Assembly: GCA_964023205.1 (NCBI GenBank)
Contig: OZ026838.1
Coordinates: 27,617,843 to 27,681,842, forward strand
Origin: Lutraria lutraria
Taxonomy: Eukaryota; Mollusca; Bivalvia; Venerida; Mactridae
DNA length: 64,000 nucleotides
Direction of reading: 5' to 3'
The position numbers and the translations under genes are program-made. Positions 11,038 to 24,513 of this stretch are shown piece by piece; within the stretch, counting starts at the first letter, position 1; each line of letters opens with the position of its first letter. The notes below the pieces were generated by a model, which was not told where the DNA came from, made no database searches, and worked only from the letters and a program-made list of their open reading frames with translations.

Positions 11038-14000
11038 GATGATAAACAATTTGGTGGCTAGCAGTAACAAAGCATGCCCATGTCTATCTGTACTTAAAAC
11101 ATCACCAGAAGACAGTACGTCTTAATGTTGATAAGGTTTTATTATCACATTACATAAGGCGTAAAGCAATGGTTCTTTCTTATTACAGACTCAATACAGG
11201 TAGGTGTGGATTTATTTCTATTACATTTGATAGGTGTGGAAACGTAAAAAGGTGAGATGTACTGTATATATCCGGTACTAATAACTAGAAACAAACACGC
11301 CTTATACAGGAAGTATTGCAAATCTGTCCTCAAAGTGTCGGTCTCTTAAGTGGTGTCTTACTGTGACTTAAATATGTACATCTTTTATAATTATGGTGAA
11401 GATGGCATGTTGCATATAAATAAAGATGAACGTTCGGTGCTTTTTCTTTACATCTACTATGTAACATCTACTTATCAAACAAATAGATTCTTCATTTTCA
11501 TTGTGAAGGGCTAGATCATGGTGACCTTTTGTGGCATTCGGCAAATCCCGTGAACAAATCCCGTCGGACCAAAACAATGAGCTCTATTTACCGATATCTT
11601 AGTTCAATATTTGTATAATTTCTAATATATTGATAGTTTACCTTTTTAGTATAAGGTGTAATGAACAAATGAATGAGACAAGAAAGACTATTTCTCCGAA
11701 TTATCGCCAAGCGTGCTCAGTAGACACCTCCTAAGTTCACATTGACAAAATGTTTTCAAAGCATCACAAGTTTCACATTTATTTTAAAAGAAAGAAAACA
11801 TGTTATTTTATTAAACCATGGAATAAATCAGCCAGCTCATACAGTCTAGTGTTGATGTTGAGATGCATCAATTAAGTTACAGGGAATAAGATAATTGGTT
11901 TCTGCACAGTATAATAAATTTTAGATTCAAGCTGGTTTCAGTCTCCCAGTATTTAAACATACAGATCCTAAAATATAATTTACAAACTGTATCTCTTATA
12001 ATTCATTTTTTCTTAATGTTTGATTAATGTATTGTCTTGTTTACGTGTGTCCTACATTTTAATCAATTTAAACCACTTCTCCATATCTGTTACAGTTCTT
12101 TCACTTTGTGTTTTGTGGTTAGATTTACGTCGTTCATCTAGTGTCTCATTAGAGTGCATCGTTCAGCTGAACAAATAAAAAGAGTTACCAAGCAGTACTA
12201 AATGAACTCTCCACGACGACTGTAACCAATACTTCATAATCAGATGTAAAGTGGTAACAAATCTCTCTTCTTTGACTGATTCATTCCTGACCATACGACC
12301 ACTATCCAAAGTCGTTCATGACGTTTTCCTTAATAGGCCTACGGCTCAATCAGTAGATAACAGCTAGGACTGCCAAGTCGCTGCTGACTTAAGACTTAGG
12401 CAAGGAACATCTTTCACCGTAACATTTTGACATAAATGTAACATTCTCAGTAACATTTTCAGTAAGATTTGCCACGATATCACATTCTCCGTATCATTCA
12501 GTCATGATATAACATTCCAGTGTGTTTTGTGTCCCACCAGTGACTAACAAAGGCATGTCGTGTCGTGTGGATAGGTTATTGTTAACAGCTGCTTGTTGCA
12601 GCAGAATATGATTTAAAATGATAGGTAAACCAGGAGCACCGAAGTCACCGGTGTTATTTGATTATATATTGTATACTTGTTATTTTGTCAAGAATACACA
12701 ATCATTTTCTTTGTGATAAACCACCGGGCGTCACGTCAAAGATCTATCAAAGAATATTAACACATTATGCAATGGCTACGGGCATTCTTTTTATAATTTA
12801 ATACTGAAGCAAAGTTAGAAATGACAAACATGCTGTACTATAAACTAGAACAGTTGTTCTCAGTTTATGTTCCAACACGATGCAAATGTCTTAATGCCGT
12901 GGTCATAAGTTCCTTTTAAAATTAGCTTACAGTAATTTTGTAAAATGGAGGCTTATGATATTCCTCCTTACGAATTTGTATACATTTTATGTGGCAAAGA
13001 TAGTTTCAAAACATTCATGAAATCTAGAAGTTAGTTGGCGCTCCTTGGTTGAATTAAAATGACAAGTAAATGTAGTCTTAATCTTGCTTTTATGTTATAA
13101 TTCATTGAACAATAGCAGTGAAGTTTCTTTTTATTTTTCGACGCCAATCCAGCATTCAGTCCTTAATTTAAATACCAACAGTGACATTTCGTATGAAAAA
13201 GATTTTGAACTACAGTAATTACATCCAGATTAGCGGACAACACACACCTGCGTACACTGAAGCCCAAGCAATTTTACCTCTATGTTTGAAGAAATTCGAG
13301 CTAGTGGCGTGACAAAACTACACACAAGAGACAATTTTAATTACCAGGAGGTAAGATTGTAAAAAATGAAGAATTTCATCTTGGTTGTGAGCGATGACTG
13401 ACTAAGAGACAATGGATGTTTGAAATTGGATTCATATTAATGGCATTCTAAAACGGATTAAATCGCATGGAAGTTTTTCAGTGAAGCGGTTTAAAAACGG
13501 TGTATTGAACAAGTCATACAGTGGTATGCACGTTATTTGAAAATTACGAATGTTTTGGGGGCAATAAATTTAATATCTCTTCTAGAAATATGCATTACAA
13601 CAAATAACTACTTAATGTACAATTGCATCTATAGGCATTTATGTCAGCCAATGTAGAACAAGTATGTCGGGTGAAAGTGCAATTATGCAATTCTCTAACT
13701 AATGCAACCTTCCTCGAAATAATTGACTTGTGGAAAAGGACGTTTTTGAAAAAAAGAGCATGACATGGAAGCTATAAGATTAATATCATGACATTGGGGC
13801 CGTAATACATATATACGATTCTCCAAGGGGCTATGAATTCGAAACGTGGTAACGGTACGTTAATTATTCGAAACGTGCCTTATACTAGTAGCAATGTTGT
13901 ACATGTACCATGTATGGCACCTTTTGTATTTCAGATTACAGGACAATGGCGTTCAGCAACATTATCTACAATGTTCTGTAATAACCTTCGGAAAAGCAAA

Positions 14001-16065
14001 ACTTATATTAAACTCACAAAATACAATTAAGCTACGAAGTGAATAGCAACTAAAATCGTCAATTACCATCATCAAATTGCCATGTTTTCACGGTATTCAA
14101 TATATCAACGATAAGAAAGTTTTCAAAAGTTAACTTGTTTGGTTATCAGTTGCTACAAATACTCTTACACAGGTACTTCAAATCCTAGGTCACAACAGAA
14201 GTCGTGTCGTGCAATTTTAGGCTTTCAGGCTCATAAACCAGAGACAATGTCAAAAGAATTTCCTTGTATACACTGTATTACGGTCTGACTTGTTTAAGGA
14301 ATATTGGCATAGTATATTAATGTAGCCAACAATTGGTTCCTTAAATACATTAATTAATGTGAGAAACATGCAATTCCTACATTGTAATTGTGCCAATTGG
14401 TGAAATAATGGACGCCTTTAATCACGAATATGAACATGATATAATTATACTACATGTATTTACATTCAATTTGCAGTCACCGAATTTTCTTGGCATAGAA
14501 ATGTCAAGGACGTTTTCACAGTGCTTTAGTTGAAAAATCAATTATAATACAATCTATAATGAACACAGATCTTGAATCATTATTGAAGAGCTGTAAATTT
14601 ATTATTATTTAATAGCACGTGCATGCGATCCAGCCAGCGGTTACGAGAAACACAAGTGATCAAGCGCCATATTGACTACGCTCGTTAATTAAAATGATAA
14701 AGGTCCATTTAGCAGATTGTTTTGGCAAAAAATTGCAAAAACGCAGACGATGGAAACTGAATACACAATACACACATCAGAAACAGACCACATAAACCAT
14801 AGCATCCATGAAGTAGCTGTATTTTGGATTATTCACATCTAGTAACCCCGACAAGTGTTCAAGAACTCAGAAGCAGAGTGCAAGATCAGGCATCCGCTAT
14901 AGGGTTTACGCTTAAATGGGTGACTTTCAGACGTGGCCACGGCCAGTTCATGAACTGCAAGCTAATAAAAGAAAGGTCACGCAATGCCTGGCATATGCCT
15001 GGCATCTGGTGCTGTATACTGTATAGTACAGGATTCTTGAGCCAATCACGCACAAGACAACAGTGATATACCACTGTACAGTACCACGTCACTATAATTA
15101 ACAAATGCTACATCCTTTTTCGCAGAGCAAATGCAACAAAATATGACCAGTAAATTAGTTTTAAATGATATTAAAACCTTGAAAAGTTGATGAACGATAA
15201 TTAATTAATTCATGTTCTGAATCAAATATGCATGAAATATGTGATTTCTTTTTCACTATGTGGCAAGAAATTTTAGATTATCAATAATGAAATTAAGACG
15301 TGTTTGTTTACAGAATAAACTATTTATTCATACAGAAAGCCAAACTTTTACTACATTCTTATGTTGTGTTCCTTTCGTAATAAAATCTAATTAATCAAAT
15401 CAGAGAATTTACGAATATGACCAATTACTTCAGACAAAGGCCCCGTTTCATCAAACTAGTATATTTTAATCTTTCCACTAAATACATAAAATATATTCTT
15501 ATGTTTTTGTATTGTATTTTGACTGTATGTTTTTGACTTCTCATCGCAGATCCAGGTTTTTGGAAGACATCAGTCTATACCAGATCATACATCAGTACTG
15601 TCTCATAAATCAGTAAACACGAGACAGCCAGGAATATTTCTTACAATCTATGATACATCAAAGATGACAGACAAATAATGTATATTTATTCAGTGCATTT
15701 CTAAGCACATTAGCAAGCATTGGCACAAAATTCACAATTAAGAGCAATTCATTATATAAAGTTGACCAGCTCATTTGTTATGTTCGCTTCCACTCCAGGT
15801 TTTAATTCATTGTATTACATTATTACTTAGCTGAGACATTGTCATTTCAAAGCAGTTAAGTGCTTAACTCGTAATGGAATTATGCCTATAATTACATACT
15901 TTAGCTTATGTTGCTCAGCTAGTCTTACTACCAATACAGAAATCCGAAGATCTGAATGAATCAACAAATTGTTGTTTTCAAAGTCAGAAATTGTGTGTTT
16001 TCGTGTATTATGATAATTAAGAATCAATTAGTCAATACTATTTATGGCAGAAATATAAATGACAA
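11038..16065. other. Long AT-rich non-coding stretch, nothing recognised
   Basis: No coding exons, RNA genes or clear repeat ends seen. Small frames (13833-14030, 14824-15104) are isolated and unlike known families. It may be intronic or intergenic. Confidence 0.45.
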
Positions 16066-16086
16066 CCCCCCCCCCCCCCCCCCCCC
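16066..16086. repeat. Homopolymer C run (21 bp)
   Basis: Uninterrupted cytosines directly before a dispersed repeat; the length is prone to sequencing error. Confidence 0.9.
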
Positions 16087-16440
16087 TATGCTGCATATAC
16101 AAGAGGCTTAGAGCTACAGCCATGTGAGTTGCGCAGTGTTGGTTAACATTTGTGGTAAGTTATTTCAAAATCTTCCAAAGAATGATGAAGTTACAGAGCG
16201 GACACGTCAAAAAGATCAAATTTATTACCTTTGACCTTTGTGTGACCTTGACATTGGAGCTACGGGCATGAGAGTTGCACGCATCACATACCCTAATAAT
16301 GGTTAACATTTGTGGTAAGTTATAACAAACTCATGAAGTTACAAAGCGGAAACGATTCGGGTCAGACAAACAGACTGACAGTCATTCTGACTCCTATACA
16401 AAGCCCCCAATATCTTAGTGGGGATATAATCATGTTATTT
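16087..16440. repeat. Dispersed repeat with two internal sub-copies
   Basis: Two sub-units share GGTTAACATTTGTGGTAAGT (near 16140 and 16302), preceded by GCTAC-GCCATGTGAGTTGC-like text and followed by GATGAAGTTACA.AGCGGA. The end (CAGACTGACAG... to CCAATATCTTAGTGGGGATA) resembles the ends of internally repetitive elements common in bivalves. No transposase sequence is present and no target-site duplication was identified. Confidence 0.5.
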
Positions 16441-16808
16441 AGAACTAGCCGAATATGCTATTAACAATCTAGAATTCAGGTGCTTTTTTGTTTAGACTGT
16501 GATTCAAATCAAAACTTGGCTCATGTTTGAGAATAAATTAAAAATGGTTGATATCTAGGTATAATAAAGTGGAGAATTTGTTCCTGATCAATTTAAAGGA
16601 AACTGATTTTAGTGTCTAACCCATGTGGACCTGATGCGTAACAAATTACCACACGAGTACAATATTGCAAAATAAGTTCTGGAATTGTTTATCATTATAT
16701 ATTATATAATTAAGAATCAGTTTTCATTTCAAGCAAATACAATCAATTTATAGCTCATATGGCACAAGAATCGTATAAATATTGGCAGCAGTGGCCACCC
16801 TTATAGAT

Positions 16809-17281
16809 TAGGGGTGACTATTGGGTCCAGTTTAGGCTATTGCAATACTATTAATATTGCTGAAAGTACTACTGCGATACTATTGCTGGCAACTATTGCG
16901 ATACTTTTGCAATAGTCATTGCCAAGATTTGACAACCAGAGATTAACTTAATGTAAATGCAAATTTGCACAGTGTAAGATATAACTTTTCTGTAAATATA
17001 AGCTAAATGTTTGTGGAAATGATTTAAAATGAATTGGACAGAAATAGATTAATAAAATTCAGTTCAAATACTAATTTTAGTGCTATTGTTTGATGCCTGT
17101 GCTTATTTACAATTATTTTTGTAACGAGATGGAACGGGAGTTGTTTTAGATTAATAATAAACTTTAAAAGAAGGAAACTATCATAACTATTTATTGGTTC
17201 GAGACTTTTACTATCGATCCATACTATCGGGACACTCGGGATCGCAATGCATTGATATTTCGATGCATCGGCCCACCCCTA
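16809..17281. mobile_element. hAT-type MITE, 473 bp, 8-bp TSD
   Basis: Ends are TAGGGGTG and CACCCCTA, with perfect 8-bp target-site duplications TTATAGAT (16801-16808 and 17282-17289). Subterminal arrays of CTATTGC/CGATACT words on the left and ATCGATGC-like words on the right mirror the architecture of the 149-1068 element. No coding capacity. The end sequence and duplication length fit hAT. Confidence 0.88.
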
Positions 17282-17576
17282 TTATAGATGCCATGTTTTT
17301 GAACATGTTAGCAGGTTAAAGTTTTAACACTTTATTTTTGGGGTTCTTCTCTCAAATTCATCCCCATTAACAATCTGATTTGTCTGATGGCGTTTTTTCA
17401 TCATATTTATCCTGTCAGAGAAATGTTTTGACACTTTCTTGATAAGCCATCTTCGTCCACCTTATTGAACATTTGTACAAATTAGATTCATAACACCATA
17501 ATATCTAATTGAGTCTTGTTAAATTTCAGGTGCACATTGTTATACATGGTGTAAGTTATCTCTGTGTATACTCACA

Positions 17577-17873
17577 GGCAACCAGTGATTATGACAAAAG
17601 ACCCTGACACACCCTTTTACCAAGGAATTTCTTTTACACACTGAAACATTGTTGAATATGATGTTTACAATAAATAAAAACAAAAGTCTAAGAAAAAACT
17701 GTTCACCTTATAACACAATGTCGTGTATTATAATAAACATTGTATATGTGGTGAGCATTTTTTAAAAACTTTTTTGTTATGAAACATGCTATAAACATCA
17801 TATATGACAGTGTTTCAGAGTGGGTAGTAGAGGGTCTGGGGGGGGTCTTTGTCATAGTGATTCACCGGTTGCC
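17577..17873. mobile_element. Fold-back element with ~80-bp inverted arms
   Basis: The left arm (17577-17660: GGCAACCAGTGATTATGACA, then ACACTGAAACATTGT) is the diverged reverse complement of the right arm (17790-17873: ...GTCATAGTGATTCACCGGTT). A third, single-arm relative lies at about 51315-51440. No convincing target-site duplication. Confidence 0.65.
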
Positions 17874-19431
17874 CATGTGGATATTATCATAACTGAAACC
17901 ACTGAAGACAGCTGTTGAAGATCATTCAAATAGTTGTTCCCAGTAAGATAGTGTAATAATGAAGTACTGACTACAAAGAAATATAAATCAGAAATAAATG
18001 AAAAAAAGATGACAACAAAAAGTAAAATAATCAACAGAAATATATATTTCTACATACCAGCACAGTCAAAGAAGTGACATTCACAATGTACAATGTTGTA
18101 TATAAAAGTCTAAATCAATACTACTCAAACACTGATAATAAACTTCCCTATTAAAACATTGTTATCGGCTGCATCTAAGTAAACAGTATCAGTTCATCAC
18201 ATACCAGTACTAATTTCCTTGAACATGAATACCATAAAGCTCTTTCATTGGATGCAATCATTACCTTGTAACATAATCAGTAAGTATAAAATTAACATAC
18301 AAAGCAAACAGAAAATAAATGTGTTGTTATTTTCCTTACAGGCAATACATGTATATACAGAATCTCTGAATAATAATTTGGTACAAAAACAGAGAAAGAA
18401 TTCATGCAAAAAATGTTCCAGCTGTATTAATTAGAAGAACTGCATAGAGCCAAACGTTAGCTAGAACACAGTATTTCTTAATTAGTACAATTGTTCTGAG
18501 GATCTGTATAAAAAAATCAGAAAATGTCACAGCACAATTACAACACAGCACAATAGCAACTTTGTGTCAAACAAACAACCATAACAAAGTGTGCATGCAA
18601 CATTACAATATTCATACACATAACTTGCTTTCATGGAAACACATAATCATGCACAGGCATTCAGTGGGTAGGGAGTAGAGTCTGTCTGAGTAATAAACAT
18701 CTTGATTAAAGTCGTAATAAAGATCTGAACAGGAAATCAAATACAGCTTCCGCGCATGTTATTGATGTCAATTAATGTATTCCTCCAATTCAAGACAGTG
18801 GTATGAAATTAAACTTTATCTAAAAAAAAAAACAGAGATTCTAAGACAAGTTTAAGGATGAAATTCTCAACACTTTACCTTCTTACGTAGCACCAAAGGC
18901 ATTGTGTTCAATTCTACTAACATAAACGATAATTGGGGGGAAAAAATGAATAACTTCCTTTTGTATGTCTTTCTTAGTATTGGTTACCATTAACAGACTT
19001 ATTCCTATGGTTATAGTGAATTAAGATTCAAAGAACACATTGAATAATCAAATTGCTATTTGCAGGCAAAGCAAACAAGTACATATCTTCATGAAGCATG
19101 ACATAGAACACTGAGTATACAAACTATAGACACATGAAATGAATAAAAGATTACCATGTCACTAGAATTTGGAATTCAAACATTAAATATTATCAATACA
19201 TAGATATAAAGCTAGCTGAAAGGAAAAAACTTGGTTCCCAGAGGTATTTCAATAAAGTCATAATCATATACTGGAATAACTTCCAATTCTAACTGAATAT
19301 TTTCCAAAATTACTAGTCGTTTCAAATGAATTTCAATTTTTTACACACGACTAACAACATAGTTCTGCAAAGATAATATCCATTTATATACTATGGTCTA
19401 AACAAAAGGAAGTTCCACATTTGTCAAGTGT
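17874..19431. other. Non-coding stretch downstream of the G-gamma gene
   Basis: Contains short A-rich runs and presumably the 3' untranslated region of the minus-strand G-gamma gene; no separate feature recognised. Confidence 0.4.
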
Positions 19432-19638
19432 CTACAGAATTGTACAGTGCCTCTTATCCCTGAAAGGGTTTTCTCTGACTGGAAAGATAAGCGGGTCATC
19501 CATGTTTTCTTTGCAATACATCATAAGATCCTGCAATGTCCTAGACGTCTTTGTGCGTTTCATTTCTAAATGGACAACCAGAGCATCCCTCTCATTTTTC
19601 TTTTTGATCACCTGTTCAGATTTGTTCTGGTACGACAT
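19432..19638 (-). CDS. Guanine nucleotide-binding protein gamma subunit
   Basis: A 68-aa protein read from the ATG at 19636-19638 (context CACCATGTC) to a TAG at 19432-19434. It has the full signature of a heterotrimeric G-protein gamma subunit: a charged helical N-terminal half that would coil against G-beta, LQDLMMYCKENMDDPL (the family's DLM.YC...DPL helix-turn), ENPFRDK (the conserved ENPF-x-(E/D)-K motif), and a C-terminal CaaX box CTIL. A final Leu predicts geranylgeranylation, which anchors beta-gamma to the plasma membrane. Length and the CTIL end resemble vertebrate GNG13; orthology is not proven. The frame is open 5' of the ATG, but a pyrimidine-rich stretch ending in CAG near 19680 looks like a splice acceptor in the 5' leader. 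Unlike typical vertebrate gamma genes I see no intron inside the coding part. Confidence 0.9.
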   Translation of the reverse strand: MSYQNKSEQVIKKKNERDALVVHLEMKRTKTSRTLQDLMMYCKENMDDPLIFPVRENPFRDKRHCTIL

Positions 19639-20830
19639 GGTGACACGGTCAAGGTACAACAAAACAACAACAACAACCTGGGATACAGGATAGAAATAAA
19701 TGAAAACAAACTCAAGATAAAATAAAAATCATACTGTAAATACATAATGCATACTGGAATACACAACATGCAACACTGAATTATATCTATATACATGTAG
19801 GCTATACATACTTATGAAGAAGAAAGAAGCACTCAAGTATGAGCATATGGGAAAATTTTACATATAAAAGCTACTTCCTATTTAAGTTAAAACAGTTGTG
19901 ACTGAGGTTTTCTAGTCAAATTTCAAGAAATACGGATCAATACGAATCACCAAAATAGGTAACAAGTTTATATCAGACAATTCAGGGGAAAATGACACAT
20001 TTGCTTAACTTTTCTGAAGGTAAAAGAAACAATATGAAAAATCCTATGTTATTTGCCATTTGAAATAAATAAGCTTCAGAACTGAGTGCATTCTTCTTCA
20101 ACATGTATATACATGTACCAGAGTTCACCAAACAGAGATCTTCCTTTTTTTTTAATTTCTGTTTATTTATTTTTTATAACATTCATAGATTTTACCAGAC
20201 AAGATAGACACCATCGGTGAACTCTGTTCAAAGAAAACATAGGTGTGTGTTTGTTAAATAAGGAGAAACTAGAAACAATGAATTCATAAAAATCACTTTC
20301 ATTCAATCACTGACCATGCACAGTAAAACTAAAAAAAAAAGAATACCATCCTTGGAAAACAAAATTAAAGTGCTTCATGCAACAGGCAAATTATACTTCA
20401 AATTCTACTGTTATTCTGATATTTAAACACAGGGTTTTAGATATTAAGACAAGGAGGTGAACTGGTTCTAAGTGTGGAAAGTTGATAGTGCTTAAGTCAA
20501 TTTTATTTCTTACTTAAATTCAAGTCATATAAATAATACACTACTTGTATTTCAAAGATGAATGGTTCATGCAATCTATGACCAGCTTTTGTAGGCAATG
20601 ACCTAACAGTATCATGTCTATACCGGTCTTAGGTCTCATAATCTGTAAACCAGATCATGCAATTCTTAGAAATCACACAAACTTAAACAAATTAAAGCAT
20701 CAATCCAAAGTTGTTTTGAAAATGACATACTTTAGAACCGGGAAATAAAAAATAATAATCTTCATTTTTTTTATCAAAGTTTACTTTTTAATTTTAACTT
20801 TCAATTTAAGTTTATCAGTCATGTCATGAA
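19639..20830. other. Upstream flank of G-gamma gene, nothing else recognised
   Basis: Likely the 5' leader intron of the G-gamma gene; AT-rich with no repeats that I can bound. Confidence 0.35.
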
Positions 20831-21010
20831 TAAAGTGACGTCACACGCTCTATATATTTCCAGTTTACAAAAGCAAAAATCACAGCGAAATGAGTGTTTT
20901 TAGAAGAAAAAAGGCTCGTTTCATCAGTAATAATTATCTTGGGATAATATTAGCGATTGCTTATTTTTTGCATTTATTTTTAATAGCAAAAAGCTAATGG
21001 GACTTTAAAG
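20831..21010. repeat. Dispersed ~180-bp repeat carrying a TGACGTCA (CRE) palindrome, copy 1
   Basis: Shares with 56966-57150 a block running from AAAGTGACGTCAC.CGCTCTA, through CACAG.GAAATGAGTGTTTT and ATTATCTTGGGATAATAT, to AAAAAGCTAATGGG.CTTTAAA. The 8-bp TGACGTCA is an exact CREB/ATF site. No inverted ends or duplications found; class unknown. Confidence 0.75.
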
Positions 21011-21625
21011 GTCTCCCTAGACAAATTTAAGATGTTACCCTGAAACTAAACGCTAGTACTGGTAGTGTTCAAAGGTAGAGAAATATTTCTAAAAACATTT
21101 TGTCCCGACAGTTTGAAAGTCAAACAATTAGATATTATACAGATTATATTATACGGTAGCATCCATTCCATAGCATATTTATGTCTGGCTTTGCCGTATA
21201 GTACCTAACTACAGTACTGTCAAGCATCTCAATTTAAGCTGGCAGACTTTGTCTTTATCTAATCAAAATTTATAGATAATTTGCCTTTCCAGCGATGAAA
21301 TAAGCAGATATCAGCATGTACAGCTCCTATGATACCAACCACAAATGTCATGACAAGCCACATGCTTACGCTCATCAATATAGTCTGTATCATTATTCAG
21401 CAATCAGTTATATTCAACAATGCAGATTATGAAGTAACTATCATCTTTAACACATTAACTATTAATTTGCTTACATCACATCAAGCTAAATATATATATA
21501 CAGTAAAACCTTGTTATCTTCAGGAATCATCAGAATATATGAAATGTGTGCTCATATTAAACATGTCCTTGTTTGTTGATTGAAAAACTGTGTTACTGTA
21601 TCACTATCACATGACATTGAGTTAA

Positions 21626-21875
21626 CCAGGGCTTGACACTAACTTATTTTCATGGTGGCCCAAAGGACCACCAGCTTTTGAAACCTGCTAGTCCAACAGA
21701 ATTTCTGGTGGTCATTCCCCCTATCATTATTTTATTTGTTTATTTATAGTAAATATTGATACTCCTTCTAGAATTTTCAGTGGTCCATCTGACCATTCAA
21801 ATTCCATGAGTTAATGGTCCTGCACAAAAAACACTGGTCTCGAGACCAGCAGACCAGTGTTAGTGTCGAGCCCTG
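21626..21875. mobile_element. MITE, 250 bp, flanked by TTAA
   Basis: Left end C-CAGGGCTTGACACTAAC and right end GTTAGTGTCGAGCCCTG form inverted repeats with one mismatch. TTAA lies immediately outside on both sides (21622-21625 and 21876-21879), which would fit a TTAA-targeting superfamily such as piggyBac or Kolobok. The extra C on the left leaves the exact boundary uncertain. Internal GGTGGCCC/GGACCACC words form smaller hairpins. No coding sequence. Confidence 0.65.
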
Positions 21876-22524
21876 TTAATGGGCCCATTTACAGTTATAA
21901 TACAAAATGCTCAGTAATATGTTTTCCATAATGTATGATATGTAAATACATGTTTTCAGGATCTTTTATTGTTTACCGGTAAATAAATTGTTTGTACAAT
22001 ATCATGTCTGAAAATCATGTTATTGACATGATTGTGTTGAAACATAATAGTGACACTACATGAAAGTATCTGAAACAATCAATAGCGTGCATACTCATAG
22101 CAGTAAGTAGATACATGTATGTGTGAAGTATACGTAAATAATAGATTTATCTGAGTTTTTATCAGTATCTGCTTCCCAAATTAGTCATTAAATTCTATAA
22201 ACTACGATCTCGTATTTTAAAACATTAGTTTTTTATCTTAAAAATTAACTGCAAATTTGCAACAAATAAATCATGTTTCATAGTCATTTTTAAAGTACAT
22301 GTACTCAATTAAGGTTCATTCTTTTATTGCGAAACTTTAACAAATTGTAGAAGACTTCGAAGACGTTCACTAGTGAATGATATCTAACATAACATTCCTC
22401 AAGATAATTAAGGAAATCAGCACTTAAAAATATAAGTCAAGGACAATGATTTGTGCCGGATTTATCAAGACAATGATGCTCGTAGTCGTAATAAACAATG
22501 CCCATCATAAGGTTTGGGATATTT

Positions 22525-22800
22525 TAAGTGTGTAAGGGAAAACCCTGGAAGGAAATAAGGCACCATCTGACAGACTGGTTATCAAACTGCCCAATATATA
22601 AGTTTGCTAAAGATCAGGTTAAAACCATTCAACTTAGAGAGGGGAAGGCTAATTTAGCCAATTTTGGAAAATTCAAGGGCCATAATCTAGAAATGCAAGG
22701 AGATCTGATAGGTTCCAGATCTTGGCCTAGTACACCAACAAACATTGTAATCAAGTTTGATGAAGATCGGATAAAAATCATTTAACTTAGCAGAAATTGT
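22525..22800. repeat. Dispersed repeat fragment
   Basis: Text such as AATTCAAGGGCCATAATCTA, ATCAAGTTTGATGAAGATCGG and AAAACCATTCAACTTAGAGA resembles non-coding repeats I associate with bivalve genomes. Two imperfect sub-units are visible around the GATCAGG/GATCGGATAAAA words. The 85-codon frame across it is probably incidental. Confidence 0.4.
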
Positions 22801-24086
22801 TCAGGATCCAGTCCTTTTACCTGCCCCCCCCCCCCATATTTCATATTTGTCTTGTTTTTGCTGGGCGTATGAAAATGACACGGCATTAAAAACTGCATGT
22901 GATATTGAATGATGCTCACACAATAAATGTATGTATATATGCAAGCAAACAGATAATAGGAAGACTGATTTGTGATTTAATGAAAATAGAAACTTCCTGA
23001 TTGATAAACTAACACAAGAATATTATCCAATGAACATAGGCATTTTTATTATCTATTATCTAAGCGGAGTGTGTGATACATCTGTGTTAACTTGTAAAGC
23101 TTAAAAAATAACGTAGATACTGGTGATAACTTGAGATTCTGAAATTTGAATTAAAGGCTATCTGACCTATATTTACATTGATAGTAAAGATACTACATCT
23201 GTATGTGCATAGCAACTCGATATTTAAGAAGGATGACAATTCAGAAAAGCTTGAAATTTAATAATCAAATCAAACCTTCATTACGTGGACAAAAAGAATT
23301 AATATTCATGAACAAATTTTAGCAATGTCAACTAATCAGACACTTGCTTAGTTGAAATTCAACACCGGAGAACTTTTTGGCATAAAAACAATAAAATGGC
23401 AGGATTATCCACTAACATCTCTTTTAATTCCGTATCTTCATTTCTATTAACATGCTATTAACTTCTATAATAATTATAGAATAAAATAGCTATCATAAAA
23501 ACCCCATCTAAAGTGTGATTCGTATCAGATTAGATATTATAATACATCAGTAGTCATTTAAAGTTTTCATATTTTCCTCATAAAGTTAAACCTCAAAGAT
23601 CAAAGAATTCCCAAAGTCTAATTCAGTGACACAAATCTAATGTTGTTCAACAGTACAAATGAGAAGAGAATCTTTTCTAGAAGTGACAATCATTGAGACC
23701 ATTTTAGGCAGGTCAACAGAAACAGAATCTATCACAAAACCTGGCCAAATAATTCAGAAGACATAGAATATCAACACATAATAAATGGCACAGTGACACT
23801 ATTTGTGTGAAAATCTAGCAATGTTATAATCAATACTACAGTAAGTACAGTTAAAAGTCAATTGAAAGAAGCATAGAACAACCTAAATTCAAAACAAAGC
23901 AAAAATAGGTAAGGTTTAGAATCAATAGATAATCATAAACTGATAACCTTACTAAATATTAAGAATAAATTTATAGTGCACATTCACTACTATTAAGACT
24001 CGACTGTGCATTTTACAGTATGATGTATCATCGAACCAATAAATAAAAAGCTACAAATTGTCACAACAGTTAGAATTAAACAATAC
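22801..24086. other. AT-rich non-coding stretch, nothing recognised
   Basis: No supported feature. Confidence 0.4.
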
Positions 24087-24173
24087 CTATAAGTAGATTT
24101 CCTTCAGGGTTAGGTAACTCTGACACAGACTGTGCACAAGTGTATTGTCCAGGTACCTTGATTTGTTGCGCAC
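24087..24173 (-). other. Candidate spliced exon of unknown gene (87 bp)
   Basis: On the minus strand a strong acceptor (TTGTTTTTACAG) and a donor (ATAG|GTATTG) bracket 87 bp. Only one frame is open. It enters and leaves in phase 1 and would encode AQQIKVPGQYTCAQSVSELP followed by NPEGNLLI. I recognise no family. Its exit phase does not fit the G-gamma coding exon, so if it belongs to that gene it would be leader sequence or an alternative exon. Confidence 0.35.
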
Positions 24174-24513
24174 CTGTAAAAACAATTAATTTAGGTAATA
24201 AATGGTTAAAAAGATTTAAGCATCATTGACAACCATAACTTTAATGAATCAAGGTATACATATAATTTATAAATACAAATTACAATACAAAGATTCCATC
24301 TATAGCATAAACTATCAACAAATTAACTTATTTCTATATATCTCTACTGTGTAATCAGAGTTCAGACACTCTTTCCAGTGATTTATTTCATATATTTTAT
24401 AGCCTTATAAGTTATAGACCATAATAATATCATACAGGCTGTTTCCCCTAGTCCAAAAAAGTTCTATTTTCCCTTAAAAATGCTATATTTTCCCCATTGA
24501 AAAGACATTAAAG

